Origin: JBBRDU01 sp038230335
GTDB taxonomy: Bacteria; Verrucomicrobiota; Verrucomicrobiia; Chthoniobacterales; UBA10450
DNA length: 64,000 nt
Assembly: GCA_038230335.1 (NCBI GenBank)
Contig: JBBRNL010000001.1
Coordinates: 124,001-188,000 of the forward strand
Reading direction: 5' to 3'
This document shows, piece by piece, positions 45,337 to 53,800 of the stretch; positions within the stretch are counted from its first letter, which is position 1; the number at the start of each line of letters is the position of its first letter. Both the position numbers and the translations under genes were made by a program. The notes beneath the pieces were generated by a model. It saw nothing but the letters and a program-made list of their open reading frames with translations. It had not been told where the DNA came from and made no database searches.

Positions 45337-46482
45337 GTGAAATTTAAAACTACGACCTGGTCAGTCAAGCATTTGATCGACCTTTACGAAGGCGGAAAGC
45401 TGGATCTTTCTCCGCCTTACCAACGAAATCCCGTTTGGACGGTTAAGAGTCAGCAGAAGCTCCTGGAAAGCATCTTGACCGGTAAGCCAATTCCCAACTT
45501 CTTTTTACTAAAGAAGGATCCCGATCATTATGAAATGATTGATGGGCAGCAACGTGTCCGGAGTATCTTAGCGTATTTCAAAGATCAACTCGTTGATCAT
45601 GATAATCTGACATTTCAGAATAGATTAGCTAGATCGGTCGATCGAAAAAAAATATCTGACGATCTTCTCAACTACCCCCTCACTATCACCTTAGTTTCGG
45701 ATCTAGATCCCGACGAGGAGCCGATCGAGAAGTATTACGCTCTTTTGAATTCGTCGGGTCTTCGTCTTAACCGACCGGAACTGAAGAAGGCCGAATATTT
45801 CACGACCGCCTTTCTTTCTTTGGTCATGGAGTGCGCTGACAACGAAAATTTACAATCACTCAAGCTATTCACTGCAACGAGCGCGTTGCGAATGAACGAT
45901 ATCGAATTCGTATCGGAACTCTTGGCCCTTATCAAATTCGGCCTAACAGACAAGAAAGATAAAGTCGACGAGCTTTATGAAGACGACATCACGCATGCCG
46001 AGGCAAACGAGCTCCGTTCTCGCTTTTCCGAAACCGTAAACGTTTTTGCCTCTTTTAATCGAATCACGCCAATCATTCGAACACGTTATAAGCAAAAGAA
46101 TGATTTTTATTCGTTGTTCTTTCTGTTCCTGACCATTCGCGAGACAGAACAGGCTATTCTCGATCGGCTTTACCAGGTTCTCGTCAAGATCGGTCCCTAT
46201 ATCCGGCCGTCTCAAGAAAATTGCGATCCGCTACGAGAATATGCACATCATTGCGTTACGCAGTCCAATTCTAAAGCGGCTAGGTTAGCTCGTCATCAAA
46301 TCCTAATAGAACTACTTCTAAACAGGGAAGATCACCCTACTCCCACTCAGGAAGCAGTGCTCAGATGCTTTGCGATGGATCCGAAGCAGATGATCAAAGT
46401 GGGAAAATTCCTCACTTTTGATCCTCATCTCATTCGAGACCCCGATCATTACGAGTTCGAGTTTCGAGGAGATGAGATATAA
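45337..46482 (+). CDS. DUF262 protein embedded in the phosphorothioation operon
   Basis: The 381-residue protein has a DUF262/ParB-like domain: PPYQRNPVWT near residue 26-35, LESILTGKPIPNFFLLK, and the nucleotide-binding-type motif MIDGQQRVRS (DGQQR at 69-73). SspE and GmrSD restriction proteins carry this domain fused to a DUF1524 HNH nuclease. Here the second half is helical and lacks any H-N-H pattern, and the protein is only about half of SspE size. It may be a stand-alone sensor of phosphorothioate or phage DNA. It starts with GTG 3 bp after sspD and overlaps the kinase gene by 11 bp. Confidence 0.82.
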   Translation: MKFKTTTWSVKHLIDLYEGGKLDLSPPYQRNPVWTVKSQQKLLESILTGKPIPNFFLLKKDPDHYEMIDGQQRVRSILAYFKDQLVDHDNLTFQNRLARSVDRKKISDDLLNYPLTITLVSDLDPDEEPIEKYYALLNSSGLRLNRPELKKAEYFTTAFLSLVMECADNENLQSLKLFTATSALRMNDIEFVSELLALIKFGLTDKKDKVDELYEDDITHAEANELRSRFSETVNVFASFNRITPIIRTRYKQKNDFYSLFFLFLTIRETEQAILDRLYQVLVKIGPYIRPSQENCDPLREYAHHCVTQSNSKAARLARHQILIELLLNREDHPTPTQEAVLRCFAMDPKQMIKVGKFLTFDPHLIRDPDHYEFEFRGDEI

Positions 46483-47401
46483 TTCGCGAAGTCAGCGTGT
46501 CGAACTCGACGAAAATTGGGAGGACAATTACCTCGCAATAGGCAAGGAAGATTTTTTCCTTGAAAACCTTGACCGAGGATCTTCACAAAAAGGCGGTAAC
46601 TCTTCCGTGTTTCGAGCGGTCGATGCGGGCGGGGACAGAACTAGAATCGTGAAGATTTGTCGGCATCCGCTGAACAGTCGTCTGCCCTATGAAAGGAAGA
46701 GGATTGGAAGGTTCTTCCGTGAAATTCAAGCGCTGGCGAAGGCAAGAAGTTCTCATTATGCCGACTGCGTTATTTCGCTGCTTGGAGATGGCATCGCGAC
46801 GATGGAGTCTGAACATTCGCACTATAGACTCAAATATTTTGTAATGAATGAGGCCGAATCCGATTTGAGACAGTTTTTGGAAGAGAACGATCTCGCTATT
46901 GGTCAAAAAGTCGATCTTTGTAACAAGTTATTAAAGAACTTGCTTGGATTGCATTCGCTAGGGATCTACCACCGCGACATCAAGCCTGGAAACATATTTA
47001 TGGTCGGTGGCAGACCGGTATTCGGTGACCTTGGTTTGATTAACTATAGGGAAAAAGATCAAGATCGAGACCACTTCTGGGAAAAAATTGGCCCCGTGGG
47101 CTTCCTATCCCCGGAAGCAACTAATAAATCTCTTGGAATACGAGATAAACCCTCTTTCACATTTGATTGTTGGATAGATGATAGGTCAGATCTTTTTCAG
47201 CTCGGGCAAGTCTTCTGGTTGATTCTTCAGGACGAAGTGCCGACCGGGCATCTTTCGCCTGATGACGTTAGATTTGATCGACCTGATCTGTTAGCAAACG
47301 TCATTCAACCAATGCTTCAGTACGGCAAGCAGCGCAGGCCGCCTGCTGAAGCGATAGCAGCGGCTCTGGAGCCGGTGATGCGCGACCTAGCCCTGATCTA
47401 G
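46472..47401 (+). CDS. Ser/Thr-type protein kinase embedded in the operon
   Basis: The 309-residue eukaryotic-like kinase from the ATG at 46472 has a Gly-loop variant (GGNSSVF, about 41-47), ATP-binding Lys61 (IVKIC) and a C-helix Glu near 84. The catalytic loop YHRDIKPGN (Asp169, Lys171, Asn174) is intact. A DFG equivalent GDLGL (Asp186) and an APE equivalent SPEA (213-216) follow. All key residues are present, so it should be active. No membrane or PASTA domain is seen. It overlaps the DUF262 gene by 11 bp and ends just before sspF, so it is expressed with both modules. Role in defence is inferred; known phage-defence kinases exist but none is established in this place. Confidence 0.86.
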   Translation: MRYNSRSQRVELDENWEDNYLAIGKEDFFLENLDRGSSQKGGNSSVFRAVDAGGDRTRIVKICRHPLNSRLPYERKRIGRFFREIQALAKARSSHYADCVISLLGDGIATMESEHSHYRLKYFVMNEAESDLRQFLEENDLAIGQKVDLCNKLLKNLLGLHSLGIYHRDIKPGNIFMVGGRPVFGDLGLINYREKDQDRDHFWEKIGPVGFLSPEATNKSLGIRDKPSFTFDCWIDDRSDLFQLGQVFWLILQDEVPTGHLSPDDVRFDRPDLLANVIQPMLQYGKQRRPPAEAIAAALEPVMRDLALI

Positions 47402-47402
47402 T

Positions 47403-49304
47403 GTGATGAGCAGGTGGCTAACATTTCTCCGCCACTACGGTCCCGTTCCGCGTAATGATAACATGTACGATGAGACGATTCGGCGTTCGGCTCGTCGTCA
47501 AAAAATACAGCCGATCGAGTTCGAACATCCGACGCAACGCGAGATTGTGGACTGCTTTAGTCAGGCGACTGCGGATCCCGTTTCAGTTATTCTCACGGGA
47601 ACCGCCGGCGATGGGAAAACGCATCTTTGCCGACAGGTCTGGGAGATACTTAACGGTGATGATGAAGCGTGGGCCTCAGACAGCCCTTTCTTAACGGCTA
47701 GTTTCCACTATCCAAAGGATAGAAGGGATTGGCCGGACGTTGAGGACACCGCCTTATATCGGTCGGTGAAGATCCACATCATTCGCGATCTCAGCGGCTG
47801 GGCTCCGCAACAAGGCGCGGAGTGGGAACCGGAAAAGGAAGAATTACTTCAGAAGTTCTGTCGATCAATTTTTGATCCGGAGGCCGAGGAAATCTTTCTC
47901 ATTGCGGCGAACGACGGGCAGCTAGTCGAGTCATTTCGGCGATTGAAAGAAACCGAAGCGGTGAAACGAGCTAGACAGGTTTTTGAGGAATTGCTCGTCG
48001 AAGATCGCCAGGAGGAGTCCGGCGTGCGGCTCAAATTCTTCAACCTCAGTCGCGCAAGTTCTGCGGTACTTTTCGACCGAGCGCTGGACGCCTTCCTTGA
48101 TCATCGCGGCTGGGCAGAATTGAAGAAGGAGGTACCCGGCGAGAACGATTTATTCGGCCTCAATTGTCCGATCCGGCATAATTACGAATTGCTACAAAGT
48201 CCGCTCGTGCGAGGTCGATTGCGATCATTGCTCGAACTTTGCGACTACAACGGGCTGCATGTTCCAATCAGGCAAATTCTACTACTGCTTTCCAACGCGG
48301 TCTTAGGGCATCCCGATGCCAAAGATCATCTAATGTCGCCTGCAGACGTACCGAGACTTATCGCTGCGGGCAACGTCTCGAAAGCGAGCCTCTACAACAA
48401 CGTTTTTGGCGGCAATCTTTCGGAAATCCGAAGGCAATCGATCACCATCTTTGATTTCCTCGAGCGGTTTCAGATCGGCTACGCAACGACAAACCGGGTC
48501 GATAATATCCTGATTTTTGGCGAAGGCGATGAACTGTTAGGCGCTTACTTCAAAGAGTTTGTTGCCTCCGACGGTTTTTATGGTGCGGATTCCCGTTATT
48601 ACGCGGCGAAGCGGGAATACATCGAGGGTACGAGCGAGAGCGAAGAGAAGTCGCAACAGTTCTTGGAAATGCTCATCAGTCAACGACGTGGTCTTTTTTT
48701 CAAAATTCCTAAGGAAGCGGAAGAGGAACTACACCTTTGGGAACTCACCGTATTCAAGTTTGCGGGCGAGTATCTCGGTGCGGTTGTAGAGGTGTTGAGG
48801 GGCGGTGGAGGGGTGAAGCGTCCCCTTCTCTCGCGGATGGTCAAAGGACTGAATCGCGTTTTTACCGGCATGTTAATCAATAGCGACAGGGAGCTCTATT
48901 TGGCAACAAGCGGCAATTACTCGCAGGCGAAGGTAAGTCGCATTCTAGTGGAACGAATATCAGTCGATCCGAGCAAGGGTGAGAGGATAGTTTTGCGACA
49001 CGATCCCAGAACTGGTCGTGTCCTTCTCACGGTGTCCTTTACGCCGACGCTATCAGTCGATTTGTCGCTCACGCTGATCCGGTACGAATTTCTCTCACGC
49101 ATCGCGGTGGAGGGAGCCTTACCTGCCAGCTTCTCGAAAGAATGTTACGAGGATCTACTTGCCTTTAAGAGTCGACTCATCGCCGCTCATGGGCAGCGTC
49201 AAGGCGCTGACCAAATACCGAGTGATGCCGCCATCGGCTTGAATCTGCTTACGCTAACGGATCAAGGGATGCCCGAGGCGCGATTTGTCGAAATCGTTCC
49301 ATGA
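47403..49304 (+). CDS. sspF: SspF/DptF-like restriction protein
   Basis: The 633-residue protein matches phosphorothioation-dependent restriction protein DptF, with the Walker A motif LTGTAGDGKTHLC near residues 62-75 and the typical downstream RHNYELL segment (about residue 258). DptF/SspF is one of three proteins that act against DNA lacking the phosphorothioate mark; P-loop energy use is expected. It begins GTG or ATG (47403/47406) 1-4 bp behind the kinase stop and overlaps the next gene by 4 bp. Naming as SspF rather than DptF follows the SspBCD neighbours. Confidence 0.82.
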   Translation: MMSRWLTFLRHYGPVPRNDNMYDETIRRSARRQKIQPIEFEHPTQREIVDCFSQATADPVSVILTGTAGDGKTHLCRQVWEILNGDDEAWASDSPFLTASFHYPKDRRDWPDVEDTALYRSVKIHIIRDLSGWAPQQGAEWEPEKEELLQKFCRSIFDPEAEEIFLIAANDGQLVESFRRLKETEAVKRARQVFEELLVEDRQEESGVRLKFFNLSRASSAVLFDRALDAFLDHRGWAELKKEVPGENDLFGLNCPIRHNYELLQSPLVRGRLRSLLELCDYNGLHVPIRQILLLLSNAVLGHPDAKDHLMSPADVPRLIAAGNVSKASLYNNVFGGNLSEIRRQSITIFDFLERFQIGYATTNRVDNILIFGEGDELLGAYFKEFVASDGFYGADSRYYAAKREYIEGTSESEEKSQQFLEMLISQRRGLFFKIPKEAEEELHLWELTVFKFAGEYLGAVVEVLRGGGGVKRPLLSRMVKGLNRVFTGMLINSDRELYLATSGNYSQAKVSRILVERISVDPSKGERIVLRHDPRTGRVLLTVSFTPTLSVDLSLTLIRYEFLSRIAVEGALPASFSKECYEDLLAFKSRLIAAHGQRQGADQIPSDAAIGLNLLTLTDQGMPEARFVEIVP

Positions 49305-50836
49305 CCGCGCTTTCACCGCTTCCGCCCCCTGACAGCTTCGACCAATCCTCCTCAATGTGGGTGGATGAAGCGATCTGGGGCCATCGGCTTTACGACGAGC
49401 AATTGCCGTGGATGGTGTTCTTAGAGTTCCTGAATGTCTTTTATCACGAGGCCGACAAAGGGCGTGCCTTCGTCGAATCTGCCGGGCTGAATACCCTTAA
49501 ATATAGGGCAGCGCATCGTCTCCACCTTCGCAATATTCTCTTCAATAATCCGCATCTCGCGGAAGTGCGGCAGGCTTATCCTAACGACAACAATCGTTGG
49601 GATGAATGGCTCAAGCGGATGAAGGCAGCGACCGGCATTGCCCATGCGCAGTTCGATTATTTGCGGAAGCACTTCCATTCATTCGACGATTTCTGTGAAA
49701 CCGTGGCGCTCATTCGCTCAACGAGCCTGGAGGTGAACAGTAATAAGCGATGGACGTCTAAGTTTGTTTTTCCATACGGAAGGGACTGTCTTTACGAAGA
49801 CCTCAATAATGACGCCTCCACAAACGATAGACGTTTCTTCGGGCGCACCGGCGAGATGCTCTATCTCATGCTGTGCAGGACCCGGCGGAAGGACGAGCTC
49901 CTGACAGTGCTGAAAGCGCGCTTGGCGAAAACGGATCCAACCTGGGATTCGATCATCAAGTGCCTACAGCCCCCGGACGATGACCAAGTCAGCGGCGAGC
50001 GGGCCAATGCGTTTCTGCCCTACGTGCACCACCAGTCATTCGATGACCTAGCAGAAGATTGGCTCTCGATACTACGGCTTAACATTCCCAGCTTCGATGT
50101 GTTTCCCCATCTCGTGAACTTAGCTGGCCTTCACCTACTCATATATCAACTGGGGGTGTCTCGGCAGGTTCTCGGACTGGAAAAGCCCCTTCAGCTCATT
50201 TGTGAAGTCGTCGCGCCGAAGAAGACGCTCGTTCGCGAAATCTCCTGCGATCTCTATCAAGAGAATAATCTTTTGCCAACACAGGCCGTTGAGACGTTCA
50301 TCGCGCGGATCGAGAGTTCACCAGCTTGGCAGCAGGCGGTCGGCGAGAATGGTGCGTTTGAAAAGTGCCGCAAAATTCTCCGCGATGCGGTCCGCTGGGG
50401 AGAAGATTACGAAGGCCCAAGCGATCCTGAACAACTCATCTCGGCCTTGCGCCAAGCGGCGATGAAGCGGCATCGGCAGCACGTCGCGAACATTCATCGT
50501 AACTACGGCCGCGAGATCGGCCTCGTATCAAAGCGGGGGACAGTGAAGCTTCGATACGCGCCAACCGACGCGCTCCTGAAAACGCTTTTGTTTGCCAATG
50601 TCGAGAAGCGCACGGAGCTGCACCAATTCCTCGAACGCCTGCACACACGCTACGGCATCGTCTTCAGTGACAAACAGGCGGAGAAGGTGCTGCCGAAAGG
50701 CGAGTTCGAGAAGAAGGCGTTCCAGGCGAACTCCCGGAGATTGGAACAACGGTTGGGCAGCCTGGGCTTGCTCAAACGGTTATCCGACGGTTGCGCATAC
50801 GTGATGAACCGTTATTACGCCACGGAAAATGGATAG
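49301..50836 (+). CDS. sspG: SspG/DptG-like restriction protein
   Basis: The 511-residue protein begins FDQSSSMWVDEAIWGHRLYDEQ (here shown only as FDQSSSMWVDEA and WGHRLYDE), an opening like DptG-type restriction proteins. It is helical with no signal peptide, membrane helix or nucleotide-binding motif visible. I assign it mainly from synteny between DptF-like and DptH-like genes. It overlaps both neighbours (4 bp before, 8 bp after), which fits a stoichiometric complex. Confidence 0.7.
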   Translation: MTALSPLPPPDSFDQSSSMWVDEAIWGHRLYDEQLPWMVFLEFLNVFYHEADKGRAFVESAGLNTLKYRAAHRLHLRNILFNNPHLAEVRQAYPNDNNRWDEWLKRMKAATGIAHAQFDYLRKHFHSFDDFCETVALIRSTSLEVNSNKRWTSKFVFPYGRDCLYEDLNNDASTNDRRFFGRTGEMLYLMLCRTRRKDELLTVLKARLAKTDPTWDSIIKCLQPPDDDQVSGERANAFLPYVHHQSFDDLAEDWLSILRLNIPSFDVFPHLVNLAGLHLLIYQLGVSRQVLGLEKPLQLICEVVAPKKTLVREISCDLYQENNLLPTQAVETFIARIESSPAWQQAVGENGAFEKCRKILRDAVRWGEDYEGPSDPEQLISALRQAAMKRHRQHVANIHRNYGREIGLVSKRGTVKLRYAPTDALLKTLLFANVEKRTELHQFLERLHTRYGIVFSDKQAEKVLPKGEFEKKAFQANSRRLEQRLGSLGLLKRLSDGCAYVMNRYYATENG

Positions 50837-53800
50837 CGACGAATTGATTGGCAAGGTGGCGGCCGAATATCTCCGCGTTCGACTCACGGAAGATGACTCT
50901 GCCGGCGTCGCCCGTTACCTGCTCGACTGTCTTACTGCCGATCAGACCGCAGCCATCGCTAGGGCGATTCTGGCAGACGCCAATCTTAGCCAGCTAGTCG
51001 AAATCAAGTTGCCCATTCACTTTGTGGGAGATCACAGCCTGCCCGATTACGTTCTGACCGTTGAGCGTACGACTTATTTCCGCAACGCCGCGTGTGAGAA
51101 ATCTGCGCTCCTAGTCGCCAATACGGGCGACGACGAGGAACAGTCTCTGAAAGAATTGGTCCCTATCGGTGCGTCCCAGCTTCAAGCGCATCCTAGCCTT
51201 TGGGTTGGTTTGGCGGCGAACGGTTTGCCCATTACAGACCAGCACAGGGGTTGGTGGATCAAAGCCATCGAGGCCTTGCTCGAAGTGCGTTCCTTTGCGC
51301 TCGACCGTTTTGCCGAATACATCTTGCAGACACGAAGGGCGATTGAAGACGGGCAGCCAATTCTATTCGCACTCGGCGTGGCACTCCCCGCTTTGCATGT
51401 GCCGCGCGACACAGCTTTCTTTCATACGCTCAACGATAAGACAGCTGGCCACCTTTCGAAGTGGAAGGGCCTCTATGCGCAGGCCATCAGGAAACGGGGA
51501 TGTTACCTCGTCAAGCAGACGCCAAACCAAACCCTACTATTGGAAGACGATCTCGCGGCAGCTTTCGATAAGGTGAAGGACTCAATCCCCGAGAGTATCC
51601 ATCCAGTCATCACCGCCTTCATCCACGCGGGAAGTGGCTGGAACCAGGAAGCAGCCGCTCTCGCTCAATGTGAGTGGGAGCTAATCAAGCCGCTATTCGA
51701 CGGACTCAAGAAGGAGAAGTTCAACCTCGGCAAAGCCACGATTGAATTTTACGACGAACGAGAGGCCGATCTACTGACGAAGGACGAACGGGAGTACCTT
51801 GCTCGACTGAGCGACAGCAAGCGCTCGGACGCGCAGGAAGAAGATGAGAATTTCTTTCGACGACATCGCAATGAACTGAAAGAACAACCCACCCTCAAGG
51901 CAAAGTGGGATCGCTTCGTCTTCGGAACGCCTATCGAGACCGATGACTTCATCCAAGGAATCGCTCTCTGTCTTGAATGGCTATTCGACCAGGACATGCC
52001 GTCGTCAAAGCGGAAGCTGGAAATCACCAGCGATCGCCGAACCAAGAAGGACCTGAAGGACTTGAACGTGGACGCAGGTTTGTATTTTGCTAGGCGCTAT
52101 CGCGGGCTCAAGGCTCTATTTGGCCCGAGGGTCACTTGGGACTACGGAGAGCTTCTAAATTTTGAGGCGCTCAGCGAAGTCTGGAAGACCGCGCAGAAGC
52201 CATTCGTTAACCGGTCAGCCGCGAAAGCGGCGTTACAACTGAAGTTTCTTTTGGAACTGGAGGTAGAACTATCGACTGGATCAACGGAGACGTTTTTTAA
52301 ACAACTCATTTGGACCTACGATCCGAACGCAATTGCGAGTGAGTTTCCCGGAGACTGGTCGCGGCTAGTGCAGCATTCGCTTGTTGGATGCCGAGTGAAT
52401 CGAGAACCGGTAAGCGGCAAGGGCCGGTATCAGTCGCTTGATCTACGAAACGTCCGTACGCTTTATCCAGCGTATGGGCAGGACCGCGGCTCATTCGTTT
52501 CCATCTACAAGAAGGACAATGACATCTCCCTGGTTTGGCCGGCCAACCTGATAAAAGCGCAGGAGCAGGAGTTACTGTCTGCGCCGACCGCAGCGAACTT
52601 GCTCGCAGTCTTCCAGACTTTTCAGAAGAGTTACCTTAGTGCCGTTCAAGGCTTCGTCGAAGAGGGCTTAGCGTGTAGGCTGCTGGTGAAGCAAGCGGAG
52701 GATTTCGGAGCCCTTCTCCACGCGATTTGCACAGACGCGAAAGGCGACCGGAATCGTGAGCGACTTCTGCGACCGTTGCTTGAAATCGGAATCGTCGCCG
52801 TCGAAGGCGGACGCGTAACTGCCATCGTGACCCCGTGGCATCCATTGCGCCTGGCGGCCATGGCAAATAAGGCGCTGCAAGTTTCGGCTCTCATTCGGTA
52901 CTTGCTAACAGCGGAAGACATTTTTTTTGGCGACTCGCCCCTGTTCTTCAAAGAACTAGAACAGGAATTGGTTCATCCCTTTTACCCAGAGATTGTTTTG
53001 GGCTGGCTTGGAACGAAACCAGAGCTGCTATCGCTCACTGATAACCACCTCGATTACAGCCTGCATGAAGCGCCGGTGATCAGTAATGACGGCTACGACG
53101 ACACAAACGAAAGCCCTTCAGAGACATCTGTTCTCATTGTCGATCTCACGAAGCGGTTTCTCTCTCTTTATCCGCACGAGCGGACAAATCTCTCGGTTGT
53201 GCTTTACAATTGCGATTCGGCCCGGCTTCCACATGCACTCGTAGATCGGATGACAGAGCTTCAAGAGGACGAGGAGGATATGCGCTGCCAGATCATTCTT
53301 CGACACCGGGACGGCATCAAACTGCGCGAACTCTACGAGAAGATCATCGAGTCCTCGGACACCGACGCAGATTCTTTTGTGTCCAGCGAGGTAGCAAAGG
53401 ACTTTATGGCGCGACTTCGGATTGGTATCATGGCTGACCAAGCGCCGGTACCCGATCCGAAAGATGGGCCACCTGCGGACATCGTGTTCTTGCAGGACGT
53501 CATCGCTCGCCATGCTGGCCTGGAATGGTATCTGGAAACGTGTGTTGCAGTCGACTCGGGGGACTTCATTCCCGCTCGATGGTCGCGACGTCGGCCGGCG
53601 CCAAGCGATGACATGAAGTCGGTCGTCTATCTCTGCTGTCCGGTTCAGACCACTGCTGGATGGTCCTTTATTACGGCGCTGACCACCTTTCTCAAAGGCG
53701 ATTGGGATGGAGTAACAAGCAAACGGTTGCTACCGGCTCGCAAGCTCGACTTTAATGATCCACTGACTTCCAGTATTTTTCGAGAAATTCATAACCTTGG

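Noticed and set aside
45337..46482. Complete SspE restriction protein
   Set aside because: No DUF1524/HNH nuclease domain and only about half the expected length.
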